A stretch of DNA of 64,000 nucleotides from Engraulis encrasicolus (taxonomy: Eukaryota > Chordata > Actinopteri > Clupeiformes > Engraulidae). Below the pieces are notes generated by a model that did not search any database, was not told where the DNA came from, and saw only the letters and a list, made by a program, of their open reading frames with translations. Shown here one piece after another: positions 20,240 through 31,315 of the stretch. The position numbers and the translations under genes are program-made. The stretch covers positions 44,416,905 to 44,480,904 of the forward strand of contig NC_085868.1 of NCBI RefSeq assembly GCF_034702125.1, read 5' to 3'. Position 1 is the stretch's first letter. Each line of letters starts with the position of its first letter.

Positions 20240-21000
20240 TTTTGTTAAAAGTGGGCAACCATGCCCAGACGTCATCAGCATGGATTAAGGATTCAAAATC
20301 AACTTGTTGCCAACACTGAACTTGACCTTTAGGGTCAAATTTGAAGGCCAAAAGGTCAAAAACAGGGTATTTTCTTGCTAGTCTTTTTTGGGAACTGTAT
20401 ATTCATGGAATTCTTTTTCAAAAGTTGGCAACCGTGCCAGAAGTTATCAGCATGGGCTAAGGTTTCAGAATCACCTGGTTGCCAACTTGGAACTTGACCT
20501 TTAGGGTCAAATATGAAGGTCAAAAGGTCAACCACAGTCAAATAGCAGTATTATTTAGTTAAAAATTGATTAAAAAAAAAAAAGATGTTGAAAGTAGGCA
20601 ACCATGCCAGAAGTCATCAGCATGGACTAAGGATTCAGAATCAACTTGTTGCTAGACACAGAGGGTTTAGGGTCAAATTTGAAGGTCAAAAGGTCAAACA
20701 CTATGTATTTTAAGGTTACACTTTTTGGGGGACTGTATTCATGGAAATCTTTTTCAAAAGTTGGTAACCATGCTAGAAGTTATCAGCATGGACTAAGATT
20801 TCAGAATCACATGGTTGCCAACATGGAACTTGATCTTTAAGGTCAAATCTGAAGGTCAAAAACAATGTATTTTCTGGTTAGTCTTTTTTGGTGATATTTA
20901 TATTCATGGAATTCTTGTTTTCAAAAGTTGGAAACCATGCTAGAAGCTATCAGCATGACTAAGGTTTCAGAATCACCTGGTTACCATATAGAACTTGCAA
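20240..21000. repeat. ~168-bp tandem satellite, about 5 units
   Basis: Units begin near 20253, 20427, 20597, 20760 and 20928 with GGCAACCATGCCAGAAGTCA-like sequence. They continue with ATCAGCATGG, GGTTGCCAAC and CTTGACCTTTAGGGTCAAAT. Most units contain AAGGTCAAAAGGTCAA. Units diverge by roughly 10-20%, so the array is not very recent. Confidence 0.9.
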
Positions 21001-21014
21001 GTTTATGGGGCAGC

Positions 21015-22540
21015 TAAAGCTCTGCTTGTTTTTTTGATTGACTGAACTTCAAAGTTCAAACATTAGCAATGCCAACCATTATACATTGAAAGGATTAAAT
21101 GAAGTGGTTTGCCGGGAGGACAGTTTTTTGCAACATTTATCAATGTAGGTGAGTCATGCAGATGTCATAATCAAACACTTGGGTTTGATATCATCGTAGC
21201 CAGTGCATAGCTGTGGCCACACGCAGTGGCTATCTTTGAGTTTAATAACATTGGTCACTAATTACCAGCCTGGTGGGAATGTGTACCGGCTTACTGTAGG
21301 CCTACGTCAACCTGTCCCTTCAGATATTTTAAGAGTAGCCCATAAATGTTCGGAAAAGATGTGTTTCCATAGATTGGGTCATGGGTGCTTGTTCCAAAAT
21401 AGTTGTCTATATGTCTAAATGCGAGCACACGAAGCGCGCGAGCAAAAACAAAAATTGGGTATCGTATGTGCATGTCTGCAGCAGCTTTCAACCACCGTAC
21501 GGCCGCGGCCGCGGCCGCCGACCAATGTGTCCCGGTTTTCTACAACTCAGATGTGGCAACCCTAACTCACACATACACACCTGCCGTATATTGATTTATA
21601 CTAAATGGACCCATTATAAATGTCCACCAACACAAAATAATAGACCGGCCGTGACAAGATTCAAGCGGCACAGAATCACGGGGAGCAACCGCCATTCCGA
21701 CAGTTTTTGATTGCCATTACGAGCCATTAAACCATTAGCCCCATACGACTTCTGTTGCTGTCGACCAACGTTGACGAAGCACGTGAGCGAGAACTTGTTG
21801 TCACGATGTGGGTGTTATTAAATACAGCGCATTTAAAGTCGGCCACAAATATGAACGAGACGATGAGCTCACACCAGTTTGCTCTACTAACGCACCACGT
21901 GTGAGGAGTGGGGGGACAGGCAGTAAGGAGGAGCTGGAGTGGGGACCTGCGCAAACTTGTGTAGGGGTGTGAGACAAGACTCATATACACACGTGAGTGA
22001 GTTGTTGACCAACCAGTTCATGGGCGCGTGACCTCGGAGGCAGTCTGCAGGCGAGCGTTGAAGGGGATAAGCAACTGCAGAGGTTGCAAGATCTGACCGC
22101 AGTCGCATTCATCCCGCGATAGTTTGACACCATGTGACATGTCACCTCGTCGACGCAACATCGACGAAATTTTGAAGTTTGACAGGAAATCTAACCGTCA
22201 TGCAGCATTTTCATCCAGGGTGCATTGCTGTCTAAATGCGCATGCATGCGTTGACGACAAGTCGATCGCACCTAGTGTTGCAAATACTTAAAGGTGCATG
22301 AACAGCGTTCTAACTCTATTGACATTCGCGACAAGATTTCTACACGAGCTGAAAGCGGAGAGTGACAGCGCAATTTACAGGATTAGAGTATAATTTTGTC
22401 ACGGTCCAAATGCCCTTAAAGGTGGGGTCTGAGATCTTTGAAAAACAGTCCTTGGAAGCTGGAAAAATGGTTCTTGCAATAAAACTTCAATGTCGGTATG
22501 TAACCGAGAATTACTGCTGTGCAGCAAGAGTGATACGAGC
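21015..22540. other. no gene seen
   Basis: Mixed unique-looking DNA. Small notes: a GGCCGCGGCCGCGGCCGCC run at 21503-21521, and two GTCGACG/CGTCGAC-rich clusters near 21755 and 22150-22270. No coding or RNA feature is supported. Confidence 0.4.
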
Positions 22541-22880
22541 AATACTCATGAACGGCCATCCGGGTACTTTGCTCGTAAATGTGCGTTACGCTCCTTTATG
22601 GGTGAAAACAAACCGAATGTCTCATTAATTTACATGCTACGTCGGCCTGTCTAAATGAACACAGTCCATGCTTCAGCCACGGCTGTTTGGCTCTATTATT
22701 TGAACAGCCGGCAACACAACACGTTTTTGGCATGTTGCGCGTGAACAACGCTAGTCTACAGGTCCGTATCTTTCGTTTATTAAATCCCAACATCACCAAT
22801 TGACTTGGATGGGTTGTTTTCCCCCACTAATGGGCGTAACGCACATGGAAAGCGTCATGCCGTTCATGAGTATGGACACG
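22540..22880 (-). pseudogene. THAP-domain fragment inside an inverted repeat
   Basis: On the minus strand, 22730-22630 encodes MPKTCCVAGCSNNRAKQPWL. This matches the start of a THAP zinc finger (MPK-C-x2-4-C). The later Cys-x2-His part and the AVPTIF-like end are absent, and a stop follows soon after. Inverted repeats flank it: GAGCGTAACGCACAT and GTTCATGAGTAT on one side, GGGCGTAACGCACAT and GTTCATGAGTAT on the other. THAP domains occur at the N-terminus of P-element-like transposases, so this may be a P-type MITE that keeps the first exon. Function is not claimed. Confidence 0.5.
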
Positions 22881-23300
22881 GCTAAAGTATGTCCGTTAAA
22901 AGCAGAATGCAAGCTGTGGAAAAGCAGACGCTTCTCACTACCAGGATAGACGGTCACGGTTGAGTTCAAGAGGTGGATGGTGAAAGGCAACTTCCGGACT
23001 CCAAAAATCAAAAATATAAGCGCTTTTTATTTGTTCCCAAAAATAAATGTGCACGTGGGCCAACAAAACATAACACGACCTGACATAGCCTATAAAATAA
23101 ACCAAAACTTCAGACTCTTACTTGCAACACTGTTTCAAGACACCTGCTAAACTCGCTGCTCACATCAACAGCTTCAAGGACACTGCTCTCCGGTTAACAG
23201 CAGTTCCTAATTTCGCATCATGGAGTCAGCTCCTCCGATTATCAGCTGATTGCACCAACCTGCTCCTCCCCACTCACCTGGGGTTTTAAAACGTAAAACA
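22881..23300. other. no gene seen
   Basis: No recognisable coding region, repeat or RNA gene between the THAP unit and the foldback element. Confidence 0.4.
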
Positions 23301-23786
23301 GTGGGTCTTTCTCAAATGCAAGGCCAGTGTCCTTCCAAGTGTATCAGCCTAATTAGGCACGCCCAGTGATTGGATACCCTTTATTAGTCATACCCAGTGA
23401 TTGGATATTCTTTAGAGTTCACCAAAAAGTATCCAATCACTGGGCGTGACTAATTAGGCTGATACACTTGGAAGGACACTGGCCTTGCATTTGAGGTGCC
23501 GTTTCCACGTAGCTGGATATTTTTATATGTGGATATTTTTTCTCCTGCTTGTATTGGTTTTGCATTGGTTTTGGCCTTCCGTTTCCACGTAGCAGATATT
23601 TAAAAATCCAGGTGCAGAAGAAAAAAATAGCAGGAGAAAAAAATATCCTGTTTAGGGGTCTGAAACGCATTTGTTACAATGGAGGATTTTTTTATCCACA
23701 TGTTGCGTTTCCACGTAGCAGGAGAAAAAAATACCCTGCTAAAAAAATATCCTGCTACGTGGAAACAGCACCTGAGAAAGACCCAC
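23301..23786. mobile_element. foldback (long inverted repeat) element
   Basis: The left arm 23301-23380 (GTGGGTCTTTCTCAAATGC..., then AGTGTATCAGCCTAATTAG and CCCAGTGATTGGATAC) is repeated in inverse order at 23427-23494 and 23776-23786. The right arm is split by a MITE (23495-23772). The loop holds a third partial copy of CCCAGTGATTGGATA. There is no coding. Confidence 0.85.
23495..23772. mobile_element. MITE (family M2, copy 1) in the foldback arm
   Basis: The ends GGTGCCGTTTCCACGTAG and, inverted, GGTGCTGTTTCCACGTAG are flanked by TGA at 23492-23494 and 23773-23775. Subterminal GGATATTTTT-type sequence is inverted as well. Copy 2 of this family lies at 56531-56786. Confidence 0.82.
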
Positions 23787-24170
23787 AGAGAAAGGAAGGT
23801 CACTTTCTCACACAAGCCCATTGGCTGTGGCGACTGTCGCCAACCTGGATCATAGCTAATTTGCATAATACTGGCAACTACAAATTGTCGCCCGAGTCTC
23901 CGGAATCTCTTTTGGTCTCGTGTCGCCCTTGACTCAATACATAGTCAATTACTTCCGTCGCAGGAATTGCTCATGTCGTGCTTGATCTACTCATGCCACA
24001 AGACCTGCTGGCACTGTTTGAGTTCACCTTTAAAGGGGTATGCCACTATTTTGGGGCTTAATACAGTTGAAATCGTTGGCTGGGGTTTATAAAGGTGGTA
24101 AAGTGTCTTATTTTTCATGTAAGCCGTTGTCTTGCTTTAAGACAAGTTAAAAGAGGGAATATGTCGCTAA

Positions 24171-24710
24171 AGCTGGGCTTACACTGTGCGACTTTTGCTC
24201 CGATTTTGCCCCGATTTGGCACTCGCACGACTTTTTGAGAGTCGGGCCGATTTCTTGCTCAATCGCAGGTCAATCGTGAGTCTCGCATCGTGCAGTGTAC
24301 ATGGGGTAACGACAAGCGATTTCGCCTCACGATCGTGCAATCGCAGGGTCGCAAGAAAATCAAAACGGTTTGAAATTCTGGTCGTGGCCCGTGCGTAAAT
24401 CGCACAGTTAAAGCAGTGCTACGACCCGATTTGACACTTCACATGCACAAATTAATAGGGCCGTGCGATTCGCTGTTGAGCGCGACCTCATCTCCACCTC
24501 AGTTGCGCATGTTCCCTCCTCTGCAGACCGGGCAAACATGCCTGTCGCGTCGTACGGTGGAAGCATTTCGCTCCCATCCGACTGTCGGCTCGTGTAGTGT
24601 GAGGACGTGAGTCGTGAGCTGTGAACTTTTAAACAGTGAAATTCCATCGTGCACTGTGAGCAGAAGCTTAAGACCCACGAGTGAAAATATCGCACAGTGT
24701 ATGCCCGGCT
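24171..24710. mobile_element. Harbinger-type MITE (family M1, copy 2)
   Basis: The ends AGCTGGGCTTACACTGTGCG and, inverted, AGCCGGGCATACACTGTGCG are flanked by TAA on the left and TCA on the right. It is almost identical to copy 1 (4378-4906) in inverted orientation. It sits in the left arm of the Foldback-like element at the place where the right arm has only a ~42-bp palindrome. Confidence 0.88.
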
Positions 24711-24829
24711 TCAATAGTGCAGCAGCTACAAGGCCAATATGGCAAGAATCGTGCAAATTATGATACAAGCATGAAACTTGGCAGGTATGTGCCAAAGACC
24801 CTTACAATCAAATCTACCCGATTTGCCAC

Positions 24830-25480
24830 TTGAAATGGCGGCCATTTTCCAAGATGGCCGCCAAAAAATACCCCAAAAGTTGATTTATTGCAAAGAATTG
24901 ACATATAAAATTATGATACAAGCATGAAATTCAACGCGTTTGTGCTCAAGACCAGCATAAATGAATCTACCTGATTTGCCACTTGAAATGGCAGCCATTT
25001 TCCAAGATGGCCGCCAAAGAAGACCTCAGAAATTGATTTTTTGCAGAGAAATTACCAAACAAATTGTGATACAAGCATGAAATTCGACATGTTTCTACAC
25101 AAGACCAATGAAATTAAATCCACCTGATTTGCCACTCGAAATGGTGGCCATTTTCCAAGATGGCCGCCAAAAAGACCCCAGAAATTGATTTATTTCACCA
25201 AATTGACCAAGCAAATTATGATACACACATGAAATTTGGCATATATGTGATCAAGACCAATACAATCAAATCCACCTGATTTGCCACTTGAAATGGCGGC
25301 CATTTTCCAAGATGGCCGCCAAACAGACCCCAGAAATTGGTTTATTGCACCAAATCCACCAAGCAAATTATGATACACACATGAAATTCGGCATATATGT
25401 GATCAAGACCAATACAATCAAATCCACCTGATTTGCCACTTGAAATTGCGGCCATTTTCCAAGATGGCGTCTGTTGTATA
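24830..25480. repeat. ~152-bp tandem repeats, left arm (5 units)
   Basis: AAGATGGC occurs at about 24851, 25003, 25157, 25309 and 25461. The surrounding units share TGATTTGCCACTTGAAATGG, ATTTTCCAAGATGG and ATGATACA(A/C)(A/G)CATGAAA. The core AAGATGGCsGCC resembles the YY1 site and is itself an imperfect hairpin. Confidence 0.92.
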
Positions 25481-27060
25481 GAATTGCAAATGTGTAAATT
25501 GTTCATTATCCTTAATTCAGATGATGAGGTGATACAGATGTGTCTCCAATGTCAAATAAGCCTTTATAACATACTAATAATATGTTGATAATATTCCAAT
25601 AACGCCAGTTATGCACCCCCACCCCCCAACAAAAAATGACTGCTAATGACATGCTAATTATGCAATGACAATGTGTTAATAATATGCTAATTCATGGTTT
25701 TATCGATGTTGCTCTAATGTGGCGATGTTGCTCTAACGTGGCGGTAGCATGGTAATAGCTAATAATGCCAGTTTTTGATGCTGAGGGAGGGTGGTGCGTG
25801 ATGATGCTACTAGAAAAATCCAAAATAAATAAAATGTAAAGAGGCATCAAAATAGCTACATCCTGATGAGAAACAACAGCCTAAGTGAACAATAACATAG
25901 AATCCCAGATTCATGAATAACAACAACACTGGTTTATTCATCAGTGCAGTTTTACCCAATGGCCTAATGGAATAACTTATGATGACTTATACTTTATACT
26001 GTTTTATGGACATTTATACAGTTATAACCCCTTTGCAAAGACCCTATGTTAGACCCGTATTGTCTTCAAAATTGCAGTGATCTTTATCTTGAAGTCTTTA
26101 TCTGTTACTTAAGGCTCTCTAATGTCTTAGCAATGCTGTTATGATGTAGTTGAGTCTTTCCAGCAAAGTGTGAACGGGCCTGTGTTTTTGAGGAGGTTAG
26201 GAGTCTATGGCTGAATCTCATTTCACCCCCTTGAGGGCTGTGTATACTCTCTTTGCCGCCTGTCGCACAGAGGTCAACGCAGACCGTTTTGATTTTTGCT
26301 CGATCTGGTCTGTGCTGTGAGAGGATTCAAACTGCCTTCAATACAAGGAGTAAACTATACGTCTCTGTTACCTTGTAGCTACACAGCTACACAGACTCAA
26401 CGACAATGGAAATGAAACATACAATAAACGTCAACCTTTTTTTTGATTGCACTATCCACCGCGGTAGTTTGGAACAAGGAAATGGCTCATTGTCAAGAAC
26501 AGGTCCCACGAAGCAGAATGAACTATGAAAACACTATTCACTGTCCTGATAACTTCAGCATTGTAACTTGCAAGTGCACGTGTTGTCTTTGGTTTGTGTA
26601 AATAAATTAAGTTACAAAGCATGAGAAACTTATTTAATGAGCATCTCATAGTCCGTAGCCCAGTGAAGGTTAGAACAAGGAAGTAGTTGTTTGTTCTCGA
26701 GCACAGAGCAGCCTGGTCGAGAGGACCAATCACAGCGGCTCCTGCTGCCGTTAACCGCGTAGCTGTCACATTTTCAGGTGCACACCAAGTGACGGCAGAG
26801 GTGGTACAAATGACTGCGTGGCTGTCTGCATCATCGCACAGACAACTTTGANTCTGAGCATAAACCAGGCTTTAGCCCTACGCTACGGGGGGTGGTGTTG
26901 GGAGGCTTGTTATGAGGTCAAGGGGGCATTTGTTCACAAAAGGTTGAGAACCACTGCTATAGCTATTCTAGCCCCCTATGGTGTTATAGTGCTTTTATCA
27001 ATTTCTTCTCTGTGTAGGATAACGCCCCCTGAAATACACTAACACCTCCTGCCATATTAC
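25481..27060. other. core of the Foldback-like element, no gene seen
   Basis: AT-rich non-coding DNA. It includes a direct repeat CGATGTTGCTCTAA(T/C)GTGG (two copies near 25708). Near 26905-26957 there is a fragment ending AGGTTGAGAACCACTG, an inverted hAT-type terminus. One undetermined base (N) lies at 26851. No transposase remnant is recognised. Confidence 0.5.
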
Positions 27061-27209
27061 CGTAAAATTTCCAAGTGGCCAGCAAGTCAGGAAGATTTGA
27101 TTATTATTATTTTTATTATTATTGCTCTATAGCACAAACAAACAAAATTAGAAGCTTTTATCGTAATTTTCTGGCTGGATTCCGCGCTAAATTCAATCTT
27201 TTTGGAGCC

Positions 27210-28000
27210 CATATTGTGAAATGGCTACCATTTCAAGTGGTAAATCAGGTAAATTTGATTGTATTGTTTGTTAGCACATTTACACAACATTTCATAGGCC
27301 TACTTGTATAATAACTTACTTGGTCAACTGTGTGCATGGTATGGTAATCTACGGTATTTTTGGCGGCCATCTTGAAAAATGGCCACCATTTCAAGTGGCA
27401 AATCAGGTGGATTTGATTACATTGATCTTGTGCACATTTATGTCGAACTTCATGCCTACATCGTAATTTGCTTTGTCAATTCTGTGCAATAAATCAATTT
27501 CTGAGATCTTGGCGGCCATCTTGGAAAATGGCCGCAATTTCAAGTGGCAAATCAGGTAGCTTTAATTACATTGGTCTTGAGCTCATGCATGTCGAATTTC
27601 ATGCTTGTATCATAATTTGCTAAGCTTATTCTATGCAATTCATCAATTACTGAGGTATTTTTGGCGGCCATCTTGGAAAATGGCCACCATTTAAAGTGGC
27701 AAATCAGGTGGATTTGATTTCATTGGTCTTGAGCACATACATGTTGAATGTCATGCTTGTATTATGATTTGCTATGTAATTTCTGTGCAATAAATCAATT
27801 TCTGAGATCTTCTTTGGCGGCCATCTTGGAAAATGGCCACCATTTTAAGTGGCAAATCAGGTAGATTTAATTGTGTTAGTCCTGAGCACATACATGTTCA
27901 ATATCATGCATGTATCATAATTTTATATGTCAGTTCTATGCAATAAATCAATATCTGGGCTCTTTTTTGGCGGCCATCTTGGAAAATGGCCGCCATTTCA
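27210..28000. repeat. ~152-bp tandem repeats, right arm (5-6 units, inverted)
   Basis: CCATCTT occurs at about 27368, 27516, 27668, 27820 and 27973, with a degenerate unit near 27220. This is the inverse of the left-arm array. Shared blocks include GGCAAATCAGGT and TTTCATGCTTGTATCATAAT. Confidence 0.92.
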
Positions 28001-28316
28001 CGTGGCAAATCGGGTAGATTTGATTGTATTGATCTTAAGCACATACCTGCCGAATTTCACGCTTGTATCATAATTTGCACGATTTTTCCTGTAGCCGCTC
28101 CACTATAAGCTAGTGAACTACACGGATCCATTGACTTTCACTAGCTTAGCGACATATTTCCTCTTTTAACTTGCCTTAAAGCAAGACAACGGCTTACATG
28201 AAAAATAAGACACTTTACCACCTTTATAAACCCTGGCCAACGATTTTAACTGTATTAAGCCCCAGAATAGTGGCATACCCCTTTAAGGCCTATTTCTTAG
28301 AAGACGGTTTACTAAA

Positions 28317-28821
28317 GCTGATCTTACCCTGTGCGACTTCTGCCACGATTTGGCACTCGCACGACTTTTTGGTAGTCGGGCCAATTTCTTGCTCAATCGC
28401 AGGTCAATCGTGAGTCTCGCATCGTGCAGTGTACATGGGGTAGCGACAAGCAATTTCGACTCACGATCTTTTCAATCGCAGGGTCGCAAGAAAATCAAAA
28501 CTATTTGAAATCCAGTGCTACGACCCGATATGACACTACACAGGCAAAAGTTGATAGGGCTGTGCGATTCGCTCTTGATCGCGCCCTCATCACTACCTCA
28601 GGTGCGTATGTTCCTTCCTCTGCAGCCCCGGGAAACACACATGTCGTGTCGTGTCACGCGTCGCACAGTCGGCCCATTCTGCTCGCATCCGACCGTCGGC
28701 TTGTATAGTGTGAGGATGTGAGTCGTGAGGTATGAACTTTTAAATTGCAAAATTTCCTCGTGCAGTGTGAGCAGGAGCTTAATACCCGCGAGTGAAAATA
28801 TCACACAGTGTATGCCCGGCT
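28317..28821. mobile_element. Harbinger-type MITE (family M1, copy 3)
   Basis: The ends AGCTGATCTTACCCTGTGCG and, inverted, AGCCGGGCATACACTGTG. The internal order is the same as copies 1 and 2 (CACGACTTTTTG, CAGGTCAATCGTGAGTCTCG, GACTCACGATC), but it is clearly more diverged and has short deletions. The flanking TAA and TTA do not match as a direct repeat. Confidence 0.8.
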
Positions 28822-28824
28822 TTA

Positions 28825-29270
28825 GTACTGACTACTTTTAAAAAATCCCGGCATATGAAATATTATTTTCCTGCTTTGAAAGATGTACCGATTTTAATCA
28901 AGAACTATTTACAGGGATTCTGCTAATCGCCTCACAGTGGTCAACATCAACATCCGCATGTATGAAGTCGCAGTTTGAGTTTGAAGTCGTCGCTGTGTTT
29001 GGCTTGAGTGATCATAACAGGGTCCTTCTCTCTCTGGCAGTTGCCCTGGAATAGTGAGATGTCTTCAACTGCAACACATAGGGAGACATCGGCCACCTTG
29101 CTATTATTGCTTTTAATAACTTGTTTGCGTTATTAAAAAATGAATACCCAATTTCTTGTAAAGGTCCTGAGTTTGCTGCATGACACACAATCGGATGTCT
29201 TCGATGTTCTTCTGCAACTCCTTTAGGGAACGGTCACCCCTTAGTCCGGCAGCCGAAAGCCAAATATCAG
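28825..29270. other. no gene seen
   Basis: Unique-looking DNA between the M1 MITE and the next TIR element. The minus-strand open frame overlapping its right end lies mainly in terminal repeat sequence and has no domain. Confidence 0.4.
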
Positions 29271-30120
29271 CCGAACCCAGTTTCGTCTGATAAAGTTTTT
29301 TTCTTTGCAGTTTGTGGTTGCCTAAGGTGTACCTATTAAGATTCCAGACGATGCCCGGTGATACCCCTTGAGCATTTTCAGATATTGAGCCTTTTATGCT
29401 TGATGTGCTGAAGCCATAGATTACAACAGTCTTTGGCTCCCAATTCATGTTATGCTGACCAAATACCCTATATAATACTTATTTTGTATTTGTTTACATG
29501 GTGGGATGTGTATAAGAACAGGTGGTGAGGTATGGACATCAGTGGGGGTGGGGTCATGCATGTTTGGGGGCGGGGCATTCACCCAAAAAGCCTGATTTTC
29601 CAAGTCGGAGACACAAAGGCCAACATTTCGCCAAACATGGCTTTATATCTCATAGTGGGTTGTTTGGTTTTGCTGTTTGTAGTTGTCCAACACTTACCCA
29701 TCAGGATAAGAGTGGGTGATGTGCCAATTTCAGATATTAACCCTTTCATGTTGATTTCGCTGCAGCCATAGCCCACAAGCTTTTGACAGCTTCATAACTG
29801 CACTATGATTAACCATAGAGCATTCTGGGTGGTAGGCCTGCCACATCAAAGTACCAAATACATTTTAGACAATTACATAACTAGCTGTTTGTCAAGCAGA
29901 AATATGTAACATTTAGGCGAATATTGGTGGTGTCAGCTTAGACATACCCAGAAAGCATTACAAATTCAACACAGAATTTCACCATTTCATACATTGCTAT
30001 TTACTCTTCCTGTGCTGTTGTAACACAAAATAAAAATTGTAAGTAATAATTACATAATTTTTGGCTGATTATTCGTTTGCCTACAAAGTACATAATTTCA
30101 GTGGTGGTCGTATTAACATA

Positions 30121-30769
30121 AAGAGATAAAATTAAAAATGTAAATCCACAAAATGACATTGTAATTGACCTTTTACCAGCCCATGCCATATCAGGGTGTG
30201 ACACTGCGGCATCCTATTTTGGTATTGGTAAAGGCTCTGTTATCAAGACCCTAAAAGCTGGATATCACTTGACATCAATTGGTAATGTGCTGGCACCATT
30301 CCAACAACTTTCCAGTGAGGCCACTAACTTTGTGTCGGCATGTTATGACATTCCAGACAGTATCAGCATGTCACATACAAGGTTGGTGGTATGGGGAAAA
30401 AAGAATGGGAAAGGTCATTTATCTTCACCTAACCTGGCTGCTCTTCCACCAACAACAGAGGCATTTCTTGAGAATGTGAAAAGGGCTCATTTTCAAGCAA
30501 TATTGTGGAGGACATTGGTTCACACTCCACCTGAACTATCTCCTGAAGCATTTGGATGGAAGAAAGGCCCATGCAACAAAGCACTGACAATAAGTGTTCC
30601 AGAAAATGTCAAAGTGGCACCAGACTACATTTTACAGATGATCAGATGTGGTTGCAAGAGTAAAAGCCCCTGCAATTCTAAGAAATGTGGCTGTGCTGTA
30701 AACAGTGTGCCTTGCACTATTTTCTGTGCATGTTTTCGGCTGGGATGCTGTCGAACCAATGTTGTGTGA
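30121..30769 (+). CDS. C-terminal coding segment with HAISGCDT motif and CXC-like tail
   Basis: This is an open segment of about 215 codons, probably a 3' exon. It reads IVIDLLPAHAISGCDTAASY, then LKAGYHLTSIGNVLAPFQ, LPPTTEAFLENVKRAHFQAI, DYILQMIRCGCKSKSPCNSK and KCGCAVNSVPCTIFCACFRL before TGA. The tail has about ten Cys in CxCxxxxxCxxxxCxC spacing, like tesmin/TSO1 CXC zinc-binding regions. The HAxSGCDT block followed by a Cys-rich tail is, from memory, typical of repetitive uncharacterised proteins in fish and invertebrates. GCD recalls the FEN1/XPG nuclease fold, but that is only a resemblance. It is flanked by TIRs, so likely a transposon protein. The upstream part is missing or on exons I cannot recognise. 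Confidence 0.65.
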
Positions 30770-30773
30770 GCTT

Positions 30774-30812
30774 TGTGTGTGTGTGTGTGTGTGTGTGCGT
30801 GTGCGTGTGCGT
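30774..30812. repeat. (GT)n microsatellite
   Basis: About 18 GT dinucleotides with GC interruptions, just behind the stop codon of the CXC-like segment. Confidence 0.95.
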
Positions 30813-31014
30813 GTAGTGTATATAATGTAGGCTATAGATGTTTTAGGTGTTAGGACTCTGTATGTTGTATAGGTGTAGACAGGTCTTTCTGTGCGAATTT
30901 AAATGCATGTAAATATTTGATGGCTTCATGGACTTTTAAGTGATCGTTTAATACCAGTCAGGATACACTGGATTGACTTAAAAAAAATGTTTGACTCAAC
31001 AGTATATATAATGT

Positions 31015-31315
31015 GAAGAGAAAATCCGAAGTGCTCAGGGAATTGTTCAGAAAAAAATCTTGAAGGTGCTCTTTGGTGTTGGGGAAAAAAATATCTTGTC
31101 AAAAAAGGGAGTCCAAGGCACTCTTCTTGTGAAAAAATATTAAAAAGCCTTTATTGAAACATGGCTAAAAGTTTTAAAACATGGGAGCAGAGACCCACGC
31201 GTTTCGGCCGAAACGCGTGGGTCTCTGCTCCCATGTTTTAAAACTTTTAGCCATGTTTCAATAAAGGCTTTTTAATATTTTTTCACAAGAAGAGTGCCTT
31301 GGACTCCCTTTTTTG
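31015..31315. mobile_element. palindromic retroposon-like insertion (family P, copy 1)
   Basis: It is flanked by the 16-bp direct repeat ACAGTATATATAATGT (30999-31014 and 31316-31331). It has a unique part of ~82 bp (31015-31096), then a perfect palindrome with no spacer. The arms 31097-31207 and 31208-31318 are 111 bp each with no mismatch, and the outer 3 bp overlap the TSD. The centre is CGTTTCGG/CCGAAACG, and the arms contain CAATAAAGGC. Long TSDs are typical of target-primed retroposition, while the palindrome is not typical of any SINE I know. Confidence 0.9.

Larger units (their letters stand above)
24028..28288. mobile_element. Foldback-like element, ~4.3 kb, arms with tandem subrepeats
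   Basis: The ends TTAAAGGGGTATGCCAC are inverted. About 140 bp behind each end (GGGCTTAATACAGTT, GCCGTTGTCTTGCTTTAA, AATATGTCGCTA) are also inverted copies. Further in, each arm consists of ~152-bp tandem units carrying GGCGGCCATCTTGGAAAATG or its complement (24.83-25.48 and 27.21-28.00 kb). A ~1.6-kb unrelated core separates the arms. Drosophila FB elements have this organisation. No transposase was found, and the TSD is unclear. Confidence 0.75.

Noticed and set aside
24740..28100. CRISPR-like array because of evenly spaced 25-30-bp repeats
   Set aside because: The period is ~152 bp with related spacers, in inverse order on two arms, in a fish genome. It is a Foldback-type tandem repeat.
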